Source: Desulfobacteraceae bacterium (GTDB lineage: Bacteria; Desulfobacterota; Desulfobacteria; Desulfobacterales; JAABSP01). From it: a stretch of DNA of 53,967 nucleotides. The position numbers and the translations under genes are program-made. The stretch spans positions 1 to 53,967 of the forward strand of contig JAABSP010000037.1 in the NCBI GenBank assembly GCA_011390345.1, in the 5' to 3' direction. Position 1 is the first letter of the stretch; every line of letters begins with the position of its first letter. Below are positions 22,879 to 32,916 of the stretch, piece by piece. The notes below the pieces were generated by a model. That model was not told where the DNA came from, made no database searches, and was given only the letters and a program-made list of their open reading frames with translations.

Positions 22879-22920
22879 TTGACAAACAATTGATCAACAG
22901 GTAACACACCTGCGTGTTAC
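22879..22920 (+). promoter_or_regulatory. Promoter of the qrc operon with overlapping hairpin
   Basis: TTGACA (22879), a 17-bp spacer and TAACAC (22902). The -10 hexamer lies inside a perfect 7-bp inverted repeat, GTAACAC-ACCTGC-GTGTTAC (22901-22920), and TTGATCAA lies in the spacer. The repeat could be a repressor operator. Confidence 0.5.
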
Positions 22921-22988
22921 GGCGCTTTTTCGGTCGTGGTGGAGAAGTGTTTTTTGGTCAACCCTAAATAACGAGTGACGGAGTGTCC

Positions 22989-23633
22989 ATGAGCGCAATT
23001 GAAGAGAAGAAAGCCAAAACCGACAGCGGAGCCGGATTCATCCTTTTGTTTTTTATTCTCGGACTGGTGTCAAGCCTTCTGACAGGATGGGTCGCGTTCC
23101 CCAAGCTTCTTTACTCACAGAAAAGCCAGCCCTTCGACTTCAACCATGCCATTCACCTGGACATGGTGGACGGATGCGAGAGCTGCCACTTCTTCCGTGA
23201 GGACGGAACCTATGCCGGTGTTCCCAAACTTGCCCAGTGCATCGACTGCCATGAGGAGGTCCAGGGCGGCACCGAGGACGAGGCCATCTTTGTGGAGGAG
23301 TATGTGGCCAACTACCGGGAGGTCCCCTGGTTGATCTATTCCGAGCAGCCCGACTGTGTCTTCTTTTCCCATGCGGCTCATGTCAAGTCCGGCGGGATGG
23401 ACTGCGTTACCTGCCACGGAAACATCGGCACCTCCACCAGTCTCAAGCCCTATGAGGAGAATCGGATCACCGGATACAGCAGAGACATCTGGGGGAAAAA
23501 CATCGCGGGCATCAAGAAGAACACCTGGGATCGGATGAAGATGGATGACTGCGCAGCGTGCCACCGGGAGAACGGGGTCAAGCAGAACAGCGTTCAGACC
23601 CACAAAGGCGCCTGTTTCGTCTGCCATAAATAA
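22989..23633 (+). CDS. qrcA: QrcA, membrane-anchored multihaem cytochrome c
   Basis: From ATG at 22989 (a GTG at 22983 is also possible) the protein is 214 residues. It has an uncleaved N-terminal anchor (about 16-38) and five CxxCH haem motifs at C63, C84, C139, C188 and C209, with extra histidines (H53, H56, H128, H131) as distal ligands. QrcA receives electrons from the periplasmic type I cytochrome c3 pool and passes them into the Qrc complex. As I recall, the founding Desulfovibrio protein is described as hexahaem; only five canonical motifs are visible here. First gene of qrcABCD. Confidence 0.92.
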   Translation: MSAIEEKKAKTDSGAGFILLFFILGLVSSLLTGWVAFPKLLYSQKSQPFDFNHAIHLDMVDGCESCHFFREDGTYAGVPKLAQCIDCHEEVQGGTEDEAIFVEEYVANYREVPWLIYSEQPDCVFFSHAAHVKSGGMDCVTCHGNIGTSTSLKPYEENRITGYSRDIWGKNIAGIKKNTWDRMKMDDCAACHRENGVKQNSVQTHKGACFVCHK

Positions 23634-23661
23634 TATCACCATTTCAAAGGGGTAGATCATA

Positions 23662-25920
23662 ATGAAAATCGGCAGAAGATGTTTCTTATCGTTTCTTATC
23701 GGCGGCGCAGCCGGTACTGCGCTGACGCCTTTGCCCTGGAAGCTGACCGACGATCTTTCCATTTGGACCCAGACCTGGCCCTGGACGCCCGTTCCCCCCG
23801 ATGGTGAGATCAACTACGTCAATTCCACCTGCATGCTCTGTTCCGGCGGCTGCGGTATCACGGTCAGGAAGATCGACGACCGCGCAGTCAAGATCGAGGG
23901 GATGAAAGATCATCCGGTCAACAACGGGGGCCTCTGCATCATGGGGCTTTCCGGACTCCAGCTCCTCTACGGCCCACGGCGGGTAAAAGAGCCCATGAAG
24001 AGAGTCGGCGAACGGGGAGAGGGCCGCTGGGAGAAGATCTCCTGGGATGCGGCCATCGCGGAACTGGCCCAAAAGCTCAACACGGTCAGAGGTAGCAGCC
24101 CCGAGTCCGTGGCCTGCATCACCGACGAGTCTTTCGGCACCGTTCCCCACCTCTTCAAAAGATTCATGGCGGCCTACGGTTCGCCCAATCTCATGATAAC
24201 ACCCACGATCCAGGATTCCTACGAGCAGACCCTGAAGCTGATGCAGGGGGTCGACGGGATTCCGGGCTTTGATCTGGAGAATTCAAAGTTCGTGCTGAGC
24301 TTCGGCTGCGGCATCCTCGAAGGGTGGGGATCTTCCTCGCGGATGTTTCAGGCCCACAGCCGCTGGACCGAGACCGGCGGAAAGCTGGTGCAGGTGGAGC
24401 CTAGGCTCTCTGTCACCGCGGCAAAGGCAGACAAGTGGGTCTCCCTCAATCCCGGAACCGAGGCTGTGCTGGCCCTGGGCATTGCCCAGGTGATCATCAA
24501 AGATGGCCTGTACAACAAGGATTTCGTGGAGAAGCACTGCGCGGGGTTCGAGGACTGGGAGGGAGAGGACGGAAAGAAGTATCAGGGCTTCAAGAACTTC
24601 GTCCTGGAAGCCTTCACCCCTGACACGGTGGCAAGACTTACCGGCGTCTCCGCGAACATGATCCAGGATCTGGCCACAAATTTTGTCGGGGCCGAAAAGC
24701 CCATCGCACTTGCAGGAAGGGGCAAGGGATACACCCCGGGCAGCCTGCACGAGTTCATGGCGGTCCATGCCCTGAACGCGCTGGTCGGCAACATCAATCA
24801 GGAGGGCGGCGTCTGGACACTGGATCGGCCCGATTACATCGGCTGGGGTGAGCCTGCACAGGACCCGGTTGCCCAGAAGGGCAACGGAACCCCCCGCATC
24901 GACGGGGCCGGAACCGAGCGTTACGCCAACACCCGCTCTATGGTGAACACCTTTGCGGAAGCCGTCAACAACGGCGCGGCCGTGGAGGTTCTTCTGGTCT
25001 CGGGCGAGAACCCCTGCTACACCCTTCGGGGCGGCGAAGCGGTCAAAAAAGCCTTTGAAAAGATCCCCTACATCGTCAGCTTCTCCCCCTACATGGACGA
25101 GACCGCGGCCGGGGCCGATCTCATCCTCCCCAACCACACCTATCTGGAGCGGTACCAGGATGTGCCCGCGCCTTTTGGCCTGCCCATCCCCATCATCGGC
25201 ATGACCCGGCCCGTGGTCAAACCCCAGTGCGACAGCAAGCATGTCGGGGATACCCTGATCCTGACCGCGAAGAAGATGGGCGGATCGGTCCGAGACGCTT
25301 TCGGCTGGGAGAATTACGAAGCCTGTCTCAAAGAGACACTGGGCGATCTCTGGGGGACACTGGAGTCGGACGGCTTCCTGGTCAATGCCGACTATACCCC
25401 ACCAGCATGGGATATGGCATTCGGTGATGAATCGAAGAAGTTCCAGTTCTTTAACGAGTCCTATGCCCACGGGAACAACAAGGACATCTTCAGCCAGTTG
25501 CGCATCGAAGGAGATCCGGGAGCTTTTCCTCTGATCCTGGTGCCGGCCGAGTCCATGCGGATCGCCAGCGGTCCGGTTGCCGACACCCCCTTTGTGATGA
25601 AGACTATCCCAGACAATGTTTTAAAGGACAAGGAGATCTTTGTGGAGGTGAACCCTGCAACGGCTGCGGCCTACGGACTACGGGACGGCAAATCTGCCGC
25701 GCTCTCCACACCGGCCGGCCGTGCGCGGGTACGGGTGAATTTGTGCGAAGGCATCCGCCCCGGCATGGTGGCCATGGCCACCGGCCTGGGACGCAGTGCC
25801 AACAGCCGGTATATCGCGAACAAAGGCGTCAATTTCAACGACCTGATCCGCCCTGTACCGGACCCGATCTCCGGGCTCGATTCAGCCTGGGGCATCCGAG
25901 CCAAACTGGAAAGGGCATAA
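23662..25920 (+). CDS. qrcB: QrcB, molybdopterin-oxidoreductase-like subunit
   Basis: A 752-residue protein with a Tat-like leader (GRRCFLSFLIGG, 4-15). A [4Fe-4S] motif has C57, C60, C64 and C92. The full DMSO-reductase-family fold follows (GEGRWEKISWDAAIAELAQK, AGRGKGYTPGSLHEFMAVHA, DLILPNHTYLERYQD and a C-terminal dinucleotide-binding domain). Qrc is known for a QrcB that lacks a functional Mo centre. Consistent with this, the region where a Mo-ligating Ser/Cys/Sec would be expected (about 150-175) shows no obvious ligand. It is a periplasmic electron-transfer scaffold of the menaquinone reductase. Confidence 0.92.
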   Translation: MKIGRRCFLSFLIGGAAGTALTPLPWKLTDDLSIWTQTWPWTPVPPDGEINYVNSTCMLCSGGCGITVRKIDDRAVKIEGMKDHPVNNGGLCIMGLSGLQLLYGPRRVKEPMKRVGERGEGRWEKISWDAAIAELAQKLNTVRGSSPESVACITDESFGTVPHLFKRFMAAYGSPNLMITPTIQDSYEQTLKLMQGVDGIPGFDLENSKFVLSFGCGILEGWGSSSRMFQAHSRWTETGGKLVQVEPRLSVTAAKADKWVSLNPGTEAVLALGIAQVIIKDGLYNKDFVEKHCAGFEDWEGEDGKKYQGFKNFVLEAFTPDTVARLTGVSANMIQDLATNFVGAEKPIALAGRGKGYTPGSLHEFMAVHALNALVGNINQEGGVWTLDRPDYIGWGEPAQDPVAQKGNGTPRIDGAGTERYANTRSMVNTFAEAVNNGAAVEVLLVSGENPCYTLRGGEAVKKAFEKIPYIVSFSPYMDETAAGADLILPNHTYLERYQDVPAPFGLPIPIIGMTRPVVKPQCDSKHVGDTLILTAKKMGGSVRDAFGWENYEACLKETLGDLWGTLESDGFLVNADYTPPAWDMAFGDESKKFQFFNESYAHGNNKDIFSQLRIEGDPGAFPLILVPAESMRIASGPVADTPFVMKTIPDNVLKDKEIFVEVNPATAAAYGLRDGKSAALSTPAGRARVRVNLCEGIRPGMVAMATGLGRSANSRYIANKGVNFNDLIRPVPDPISGLDSAWGIRAKLERA

Positions 25921-26019
25921 AGGGTCGGGCGAGAGCTGCGGAGACTGCCCGCGGTCGCGACTGCCCGTTGAATCGGTAATCTTCGGTAATCAAATGAACA
26001 ACCATAAACAGAGGATCTG

Positions 26020-26808
26020 ATGAAGAGCACAAACACCCAGACCAAAAAGTACGGAATGGTCATCGACCTCGACAAGTGTACCGGGTGCGGCGCCTGTATG
26101 GTGGCTTGTATGGCGGAAAACAATGTGCCGTTCAAGGAGAATGAGTCCAACAAGCAGGACAGCATCACCTGGTTGCGCGTCTATAAGATGGACAACGGCA
26201 AACCGTACCCCGAAAATGACATCTGCTATCTGCCCCGGCCCTGCATGCACTGCGAGGGCCATGCGGGCCACTCCCCCTGCGTCTCGGTCTGTCCGGCAAC
26301 GGCCACGGACTACAGCACCGAGACCGGCATCGTCAGCCAGATCTACACCCGGTGTTTCGGGTGCCGGTACTGCATGGCGGCCTGTCCCTACCATGTCCGG
26401 TACTTCAACTGGTGGGACCCGGTCTGGCCCGAGGGGATGGAGAAGATGCTCTCCCCCAACGTCTCGGTCAGAACCCGGGGTGTGGTGGAAAAGTGCAGCT
26501 TCTGCTTCCACCGGTATCAGCTCGCGATGGAGAAGGCCCACTACGAAGGCCGGGAGGAGATCGAGGAGGAAGAGTATCAGACCGCCTGCTGCCAGGCATG
26601 TCCTGCAGACGCGATCACCTTCGGGGACCTCTACAATCCCAAGCACAAGGTCTTCGAGCTGAAGCAGACCCCGGGCGCGTTCCGGCTGCTGGAGCGGCTG
26701 GGAACCAACCCCAAGGTCTTCTACCTCACCAGCCGGGACTGGGTCCGGAAGCAGGGCGACAATTATTTGAAAAATGAAGGCCAGGTCATTGCAAAAGGCG
26801 GCCATTAA
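26020..26808 (+). CDS. qrcC: QrcC, periplasmic four-cluster iron-sulfur subunit
   Basis: A 262-residue ferredoxin-like protein of the PsrB/HybA type with four cysteine groups: C20-C23-C26-C30; C75-C78-C87-C91; C112-C115-C118-C122; and C159-C162 with C190/C191 and C194. It has no signal peptide, so it is presumably exported with the Tat substrate QrcB, as in related complexes. It conducts electrons between QrcB and the membrane subunit QrcD. AGAGGAT precedes the ATG, 99 nt after qrcB. Confidence 0.93.
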   Translation: MKSTNTQTKKYGMVIDLDKCTGCGACMVACMAENNVPFKENESNKQDSITWLRVYKMDNGKPYPENDICYLPRPCMHCEGHAGHSPCVSVCPATATDYSTETGIVSQIYTRCFGCRYCMAACPYHVRYFNWWDPVWPEGMEKMLSPNVSVRTRGVVEKCSFCFHRYQLAMEKAHYEGREEIEEEEYQTACCQACPADAITFGDLYNPKHKVFELKQTPGAFRLLERLGTNPKVFYLTSRDWVRKQGDNYLKNEGQVIAKGGH

Positions 26809-26847
26809 AATTATTACATTTAACACGGCACAAGGAGTAGGTCACTG

Positions 26848-28092
26848 ATGGATTCTGCATTGATACCCAAAGGCGTAAAACGTGCCCCCCTGTGGCAGTT
26901 CACCCTCTTTATCGGGATCGTCGGGATAGTGCTGTTGTGGGGCGTCTATGCGATGGTTCTCTGCTGGCTCAAGGGGCTGAACCAGACTAACATGAACGAT
27001 GCCTACGGATTTGCCCTCTGGATATGGGCCGATCTTGCGGTCATCGCGCTGGGCGGCGGCGCGTTCTTCTCCGGATTTTTGAAATACATCATCGGAAAGG
27101 ACGAGCTGAAGAACATCATCAATTACGCGGTGCTCATCGGCTTTATCTGCTACAGCTCCGCGCTGCTGATCCTGGCTATCGACATCGGCCAGCCCTTGAG
27201 AGGATGGTTCATCTTCTGGCACGCCAATGTCCATTCCATGCTCACCGAGGTAGCCTTCTGTCTCTCCTGTTATTTTGCGGTGCTCACCATAGAGTATATC
27301 CCGCTGATTTTGGAGAACCGGCAGATCGACAAAGTCCCTTTCTTCCACAATTTGGGTCACAACATGCACCATGTGATGGCGGTCTTCGCTGCCACCGGCG
27401 CATTCCTCTCCTTCTTCCACCAGGGCTCCCTGGGCGGCGTCACCGGAGTCCTCTTCGGCCGTCCCTTCGGCTTCAGAGAGGGGGTTCTAATCTGGCCCAC
27501 CACCTTCTTCCTCTTCACCTGGTCGGCCGCGGCCGTGGGACCCTGCTTCACCCTGCTGGTCACAAAGATCACCGAGAAGGTGACGGGCAAGAAGCTGGTC
27601 AAGGACAATGTGGTGGAGCTTTTAGCGAAAATCTCCGGATGGATGCTGGCCACCTACATCATCGCCAAGATCATCGACACCTGGTACTGGGCCGCTGTCA
27701 CCGCGCCCGAATCCGGCTTCTCGATGATGGATTTCTACACCAACAATCCGGTCTACGGGATCTGGATTCTGGTGCTGGAGATTGTGATCGGCGGTGTGGT
27801 TCCCGCGCTGATTCTCATCACCGATGCGGGCCGGAAGAACAAGACCGCCCTGATCACCGCGACTGTGCTGGCCGTCATCGGGATCTGCGTCAACCGCTGG
27901 GTCATGGTGCTCCAGGTGCTGGCGGTTCCGGTGCTCCCCTTCGAAAGCTGGTTCATGTATTTTCCGAGCTGGCAGGAGATCGCGACCACAATTCTGCCGG
28001 TGGCATACGGCATCATTCTGATCGGCCTCTCCCACCGGTATCTGCCGATCTTCCCCCAGGAGAGGGAACTCAACCCCATCGAGGAATCCTAA
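26848..28092 (+). CDS. qrcD: QrcD, NrfD-type menaquinone-reducing membrane subunit
   Basis: A 414-residue protein with about ten membrane helices, starting PLWQFTLFIGIVGIVLLWGV. The NrfD/PsrC signature is seen in ALWIWADLAVIALGGGAFFS, in FHANVHSMLTEVAFCLSCYF-type helices (HANVHSM here) and in a HMHHVMAVFAATGAF segment. NrfD-family subunits bind menaquinone and can link its reduction to charge movement. It follows qrcC by 39 nt with AAGGAG upstream. The complex would feed electrons from formate or hydrogen oxidation to the quinone pool for sulfate respiration. Confidence 0.93.
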   Translation: MDSALIPKGVKRAPLWQFTLFIGIVGIVLLWGVYAMVLCWLKGLNQTNMNDAYGFALWIWADLAVIALGGGAFFSGFLKYIIGKDELKNIINYAVLIGFICYSSALLILAIDIGQPLRGWFIFWHANVHSMLTEVAFCLSCYFAVLTIEYIPLILENRQIDKVPFFHNLGHNMHHVMAVFAATGAFLSFFHQGSLGGVTGVLFGRPFGFREGVLIWPTTFFLFTWSAAAVGPCFTLLVTKITEKVTGKKLVKDNVVELLAKISGWMLATYIIAKIIDTWYWAAVTAPESGFSMMDFYTNNPVYGIWILVLEIVIGGVVPALILITDAGRKNKTALITATVLAVIGICVNRWVMVLQVLAVPVLPFESWFMYFPSWQEIATTILPVAYGIILIGLSHRYLPIFPQERELNPIEES

Positions 28093-28104
28093 GGAGGAGA
28101 ACCT

Positions 28105-28275
28105 ATGTTTCCCTTTTCGTTTGAATGGATATGGGACATGAGCCACATGGTCTTTCACGGCGGGCTCTGGTATGCGCTTACCATCATCGGTCTGGGCATG
28201 ACCTTCTGTATCATAAAGTCTGTAGTGGACACGATGCAGGGCAAAGGCGCCCACCATGACGAGGAGCACCACTGA
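28105..28275 (+). CDS. 56-residue single-span protein at the end of the qrc operon
   Basis: Translation gives MFPFSFEWIWDMSHMVFHGG, then LWYALTIIGLGMTFCIIKSV, then a His-rich tail ending HHDEEHH. AAGGAGG lies 7 nt upstream of the ATG, the gene starts 12 nt after qrcD, and the operon terminator follows 55 nt later. This strongly supports co-expression with qrc. One transmembrane helix (about 21-39) and conserved-looking aromatic and His residues suggest a small accessory or stabilising subunit, like small subunits of other respiratory complexes. This role is inference. Confidence 0.7.
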   Translation: MFPFSFEWIWDMSHMVFHGGLWYALTIIGLGMTFCIIKSVVDTMQGKGAHHDEEHH

Positions 28276-28329
28276 AAGAAGGTTGTTTCCCCGTTCGGAC
28301 AGCAATAACCGATTTCTAAAAGATAAAGA

Positions 28330-28383
28330 AGCGCCCCTTTTCGGTTCCGTCTCGGATCACGACGGGAGGGGCGCTATTTTTTT
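28330..28383 (+). terminator. Rho-independent terminator of the qrc operon
   Basis: AGCGCCCC (28330-28337) pairs with GGGGCGCT (28368-28375) with an inner CCGTC/GACGG pairing, followed by ATTTTTTT. Confidence 0.85.
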
Positions 28384-28431
28384 GGGATGCGTCTACTGCC
28401 GGGAGCATCCGCATGGTTGAGGCATCCGAAT

Positions 28432-28460
28432 TTGCGGCAACTATTAATTTGATGTATTCT
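28432..28460 (+). promoter_or_regulatory. Likely murA promoter
   Basis: TTGCGG, a 17-bp spacer and TATTCT ending 14 nt before the murA ATG. This would leave a very short leader. Confidence 0.4.
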
Positions 28461-28474
28461 TTTGAGGCTATTCT

Positions 28475-29725
28475 ATGGATAAGATCATAATCGGGGGGGG
28501 ACGCAGGCTCTCCGGCCGGGTGAGAATCGGGGGGGCAAAGAACGCGGCCCTGCCCATCCTCGTCTCCGCACTCCTCTGCGACGGGGCCAACATCTACGAC
28601 AATGTCCCCCGCCTGCAGGACATCGAGAGCATCCAGCGGCTGCTGGCGCATATGGGCGCGCGGATCGAAACCGACGGATCTTCGGTGCAGATCGACGCGA
28701 GGGGCCTCTGCGACGCGGAAGCCCCCTACGATCTGGTCCGGAAGATGCGGGCTTCGGTGCTGGTGCTGGGGCCACTGCTGGCCCGGCTCAAGCGGGTCCG
28801 GGTCTCCCTTCCCGGCGGATGCGCTATCGGGGCCCGGCCCATCAACCTCCACTTAAAGGGGCTTGCCCGGCTGGGCGCGAAGATCGACATCGTCCACGGC
28901 TATGTGGAGGCCGAGGCGGAATGCCTTATCGGAAACGAGATCTATTTCGACATCCCCACGGTCACAGGGACCGAAAACCTGATGATGGCGGCCGTTCTGG
29001 CTCAAGGGGAGACGGTGCTGCGGAATGTGGCCCGGGAGCCGGAGATCATCGCGCTGGAAAATGCTCTGAACCGGATGGGCGCGAAGGTCGAAGGGGCCGG
29101 GACATCGGTGATCACCATCGAAGGGGTCGAATCCCTCCATCCGGCAAGGATCGAAATCATCCCGGACCGGATCGAGGCCGGGACCTTCTTGGTCGCGGCC
29201 GCACTGACACAAGGAGATATCACCCTGACGAACTGCGAGCCGGCCCATCTGGGGGCGGTCATCGACAAGCTCCGGGGAACAGGCGCGGAGATCATCACTG
29301 ACGGCCGCACCATCAGAGTAAAGGGGCCCGACGAGATCATCAGCGTCGATGTCAAGACCCTTCCCTATCCCGGCTTTCCCACGGACATGCAGGCCCAGTT
29401 CATGGTGCTCATGTCGGTGGCTGACGGCGTGAGCGTCATCTCCGAGAACATCTTCGAGAACCGTTTCATCCATGTGAGCGAACTGCGCCGGCTGGGCGCG
29501 GACATCACCGTCTCCGGCAATACCGCGATGGTGAGGGGTCAGGCCAATCTCACGGGCGCGCCGGTCATGGCCACGGACCTGAGGGCCAGCGCATCCCTGA
29601 TCCTTGCGGGCCTGGTGGCCAAAGGGACCACCGAGGTGAACCGGGTCTACCACCTGGACAGGGGGTATGAGGCCATCGAAGAGAAGTTTTCCGCACTGGG
29701 GGCAGACATCCGACGGGAGCGTTGA
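28475..29725 (+). CDS. murA: UDP-N-acetylglucosamine 1-carboxyvinyltransferase
   Basis: A 416-residue MurA that transfers enolpyruvate from PEP to UDP-GlcNAc, the first committed step of peptidoglycan synthesis. K22-N23 ([12 protein letters not shown]) and the catalytic loop C116 ([12 protein letters not shown]) are present; the cysteine predicts fosfomycin sensitivity. Further family blocks are [35 protein letters not shown] and [16 protein letters not shown]. Full length. The stop overlaps the comEC start (TTGA), so the two are coupled. Confidence 0.97.
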   Translation: MDKIIIGGGRRLSGRVRIGGAKNAALPILVSALLCDGANIYDNVPRLQDIESIQRLLAHMGARIETDGSSVQIDARGLCDAEAPYDLVRKMRASVLVLGPLLARLKRVRVSLPGGCAIGARPINLHLKGLARLGAKIDIVHGYVEAEAECLIGNEIYFDIPTVTGTENLMMAAVLAQGETVLRNVAREPEIIALENALNRMGAKVEGAGTSVITIEGVESLHPARIEIIPDRIEAGTFLVAAALTQGDITLTNCEPAHLGAVIDKLRGTGAEIITDGRTIRVKGPDEIISVDVKTLPYPGFPTDMQAQFMVLMSVADGVSVISENIFENRFIHVSELRRLGADITVSGNTAMVRGQANLTGAPVMATDLRASASLILAGLVAKGTTEVNRVYHLDRGYEAIEEKFSALGADIRRER

Positions 29726-32202
29726 ATCGGCTGTTTCAGCGACCCCTGATTCCCCTTGCCGCCGCGCTGATCTTCGGCATAGCGGCGGGGGAGGCCCATC
29801 CCGGATACGGGTTTTGGGGATGGGCACTGGGGATCGGTGCGATTCTCTTTCTACTCTCCCTTATTCTACGATACAAAAAAGTTCTCCTTCCGTTTCTGCC
29901 GCTCCTCTTCTTCCTCTATGGCGCCTTTTCCATCCAGGGCTGGATCGACCCGAGCCTTCCGGAAGATCATATCAAAACATTTACATCCGGTGAACACAAA
30001 TGGCTGATCACCGGAACGATCCTTACCCCGCCTTATACTGCGTTTGGAAAGGTGCGGTTCGAGCTGATGGCGCAGACGGCCACGGCCGGCAGCCTGCTGC
30101 ATCGGGTCAGTGGAAAAATGTGGGTGACTGTATCTGCCGATGAATTCAAAGGAGAACCGGGGGATACGGTTTCCTTTGTGGGCCGCCTTCGAAGACCCAG
30201 GAATTTCGGCAATCCCGGCGCTTTTGATTACGAACGGCATATGGCATCCAAAGGAATCTGGGTAACTGCCAATGCGACCAAAGGCAGCTTCCGTCATCTC
30301 AGCAGCCGGGACAAAGGTGGATTTTATGCTGCCGATCCGGTTCTTTTTCGGCAGAAGATCATCGCACAGATCCGGGAACTGGGGGCCGGAGACGGAGCCG
30401 CGCTGCTGCGGGCACTGGTGGTCGGGGATCGAAGCGGTATCTCGCCAGAGCTTCGGCACGACTTTGCCAAACTCGGCATCAGCCATCTGATCGCGATTTC
30501 AGGACTCCATGTCGGCATTGTCGGCGGAGCTGTATTCTTTCTCTTCCGGTGGCTCCTCTCCCGCTTCCGATTTTTTCTCTGGCGTGCCTGGACTCGAAAG
30601 GGCGCGGCCGTTCCCACCTTTCTGATGATACTTGCCTATGCAATGATCTCTGGGATGTTCCCCTCCACCCGAAGAGCGGTGATCATGATCGCAATCTTTC
30701 TTCTGGCGGTCTGGGCCGAGCGGGAGCAGGATTCCTTCAACACTTTGGCCGCAGCAGCGCTGGCAATGGCGCTCTACCATCCACTGGTGATCTTTTCCCT
30801 CTCCTTCCAGCTCTCGTTTGCAGCGGTCGGCGCAATCCTGTACGGTTTTTCCCGAAGAAGCGCATCGTATGCACAAGGCCCCCGGAATATCCGCAGTTGG
30901 ATATACGAATCCCTCTTCATCTCCTGTTGCGCTCTTCTGGGTACGCTTCCTCTGGCTTCCATGTATTTCAATTATATCCCTCTCATCTCACCATTGAGCA
31001 ACCTGATCTTCATCCCGATCGTGGGATTCATTGCCGTACCGGTCGGACTGACCGGCGTCTTCCTCTATCCGATACTGCCCGATATTGCCGTTCTTCTAAT
31101 GAGACTCGATATCCTATATCTGGATATGGTCGCCGAACTTGTCCGCATCTGCGCCCATCCATCCTTTTTGGGCGTCGGAATCATCTCCATGAACATCTTT
31201 GAAACCATTATCTATTATCTTCTTATCTTTGGGCTGGTCGAGTGGTTCTCAACTGACGGCAGAACCCGCAAAAGGAAACTGGCCGGCATCTGCATCGCCA
31301 TCGGGGTCGTTGCCGGCAGCGCGGATCTCTATTACTGGATAGACGAACGGTTTCTGCGGGAGGATTTGCGGGTGACGGTCATCGACGTGGGGCAGGGGAA
31401 TGCCGCGCTGCTGGAGCTTCCGAAAGGCGGGGTCATGCTCATCGACGGCGGCGGATTCTACGACAACGACATCTTCGATGTGGGGGAGCGGATCATCGCG
31501 CCGCTCCTCTGGCAGAATAAGATCATGACGGTCGATAAAATCGTGCTGAGTCATCCCAACTCGGACCACCTCAACGGCCTTCTCTTCATTGCGGAAAATT
31601 TTGCCGTAAAGGAGATCTGGACAAACGGCGAGGCTGTCGATATCAAAGGGTACAAGGAACTGCTGTCGATCATCCGGGAGCGGAAGATTCCCCACAAAAC
31701 CATTGAAACACTTCCAAGGACTCTCCATTTCAATGATTTGAAGGTCGATATCCTCTATCCGCCCGATGATTTTCTATCTCAAGAGGATCGATGGCGGGAT
31801 GAGAACAACAATTCCCTGGTGATCAGGATTGTCTTTGGTTCTGTTTCCTTTCTCTTTACCGGCGACATCGAGGAAGAGGCCGAGGCCGAATTGGCTGAGA
31901 TCGCGGGAAAGGAACTGAAGAGCATGGTGCTGGTGGCTCCCCATCACGGCAGCCGGACCTCCAGCACCAATGCCTTTCTGGATGCGGTAGATCCGGAAGC
32001 GGTTCTGATTTCAGCCGGATGGAACAATCAGTTTCGGCTTCCGCACCCTTCTGTTCTCGATCGCTACCGCAAAAGAGGATATCGAATCTTTCGAACGGAT
32101 ATTCAGGGGGCAGTGCGGGTGACGACCGATGGTGAGGATTTTCGGATCATCACTCACCGAAAGGCAAGGGGAATATCAGTAGATATGCCGCGACATGAAT
32201 GA
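29722..32202 (+). CDS. comEC: ComEC/Rec2-family DNA uptake channel
   Basis: An 826-residue protein starting with TTG in a 4-nt overlap with murA. The N-terminal helices and an OB-like periplasmic domain (about 85-200) are followed by the competence domain with about seven helices ([39 protein letters not shown]). A C-terminal metallo-beta-lactamase-like domain follows ([49 protein letters not shown]). ComEC moves single-stranded DNA through the inner membrane. Its last 27 nt overlap the convergent TOPRIM-like gene. Confidence 0.93.
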   Translation: MNRLFQRPLIPLAAALIFGIAAGEAHPGYGFWGWALGIGAILFLLSLILRYKKVLLPFLPLLFFLYGAFSIQGWIDPSLPEDHIKTFTSGEHKWLITGTILTPPYTAFGKVRFELMAQTATAGSLLHRVSGKMWVTVSADEFKGEPGDTVSFVGRLRRPRNFGNPGAFDYERHMASKGIWVTANATKGSFRHLSSRDKGGFYAADPVLFRQKIIAQIRELGAGDGAALLRALVVGDRSGISPELRHDFAKLGISHLIAISGLHVGIVGGAVFFLFRWLLSRFRFFLWRAWTRKGAAVPTFLMILAYAMISGMFPSTRRAVIMIAIFLLAVWAEREQDSFNTLAAAALAMALYHPLVIFSLSFQLSFAAVGAILYGFSRRSASYAQGPRNIRSWIYESLFISCCALLGTLPLASMYFNYIPLISPLSNLIFIPIVGFIAVPVGLTGVFLYPILPDIAVLLMRLDILYLDMVAELVRICAHPSFLGVGIISMNIFETIIYYLLIFGLVEWFSTDGRTRKRKLAGICIAIGVVAGSADLYYWIDERFLREDLRVTVIDVGQGNAALLELPKGGVMLIDGGGFYDNDIFDVGERIIAPLLWQNKIMTVDKIVLSHPNSDHLNGLLFIAENFAVKEIWTNGEAVDIKGYKELLSIIRERKIPHKTIETLPRTLHFNDLKVDILYPPDDFLSQEDRWRDENNNSLVIRIVFGSVSFLFTGDIEEEAEAELAEIAGKELKSMVLVAPHHGSRTSSTNAFLDAVDPEAVLISAGWNNQFRLPHPSVLDRYRKRGYRIFRTDIQGAVRVTTDGEDFRIITHRKARGISVDMPRHE

Positions 32203-32916
32203 TTTCAGCTCCTCGATGAATCGGCGGCCTTGGGTACAGATTCGGGCGATATGGTCGATATTGACAGAAATCTGATGCGTAATCTTTTGATAGCTGCGGA
32301 CATGCTTTTTGATCTTTCCCGATTTCCTTGAAGTGAGTTTTCCATACTGGCTCAAGGAGAACAGATAGGCAGGGCTCTCCTTTTCCCGCTTGGAACATTC
32401 ATAGTCATCCCGGCAGCAGCATTCATCTTCCGGAAAGAGTGCGGCAAAGATCCAGTGTTCGATATCCTGAGCCGGAAGGGTCAGAAGAACGCCTGCGGGA
32501 AGAGTTTCCCGGTTCAGCCATTCTTTGATGACCTGGCGCAGACAGACAGCCGTATTCTCGACAGGGGGACAGGGTTTTTGGATTTCCGGAGAAGATCGGT
32601 CTTCATTCAGCAGATCCCATTCGCCAGCGATATCGGCATCTACCTGAATGATTAAAAGATCAAGCGCGGGCCCTGTACTTTGGGACAAGATTTTTTCAAG
32701 ACGGTTTCCCTCCCGCCGCCAGGTATCCCGGCACCACTTCCGAACGCCTTTCCATCCGGTTCCGGTTTCACCAAAGGTTTCCATAGGCTGCAGCCGGAAG
32801 AATCGGTGCTTTCCCGGAAGGATATGGGTAATCATCGCCTCCAGAACAAGGCGGTCCGTGGGCCCTTCGACAACGGTTCCGATGTTCACAGGAAGCCTAA
32901 AACAGATCCGGGACAC
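32176..32916 (-). CDS. TOPRIM-like (DUF4276-type) partner of an AAA ATPase
   Basis: A 246-residue protein with a TOPRIM-like acidic pattern: E17 in VVEGPTDRLVLEAMI and D93/D95 in LLIIQVDADIAGEWD, plus a late QDIEHWIFAALFPEDE segment common in DUF4276-like proteins. A CCCRDDYEC cysteine cluster (about 178-186) may bind metal. It overlaps the upstream ATPase gene by 20 nt. Paired AAA15/OLD-type ATPase and separate TOPRIM genes form known defence systems (for example PARIS AriA/AriB and split OLD nucleases), so an anti-phage nuclease role is reasonable but unproven. Confidence 0.65.
   Translation of the reverse strand: MSRICFRLPVNIGTVVEGPTDRLVLEAMITHILPGKHRFFRLQPMETFGETGTGWKGVRKWCRDTWRREGNRLEKILSQSTGPALDLLIIQVDADIAGEWDLLNEDRSSPEIQKPCPPVENTAVCLRQVIKEWLNRETLPAGVLLTLPAQDIEHWIFAALFPEDECCCRDDYECSKREKESPAYLFSLSQYGKLTSRKSGKIKKHVRSYQKITHQISVNIDHIARICTQGRRFIEELKSFMSRHIY

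Noticed and set aside
28853-29827. A 324-codon minus-strand frame opposite murA
   Set aside because: Antisense to murA, which has its catalytic cysteine and full length.
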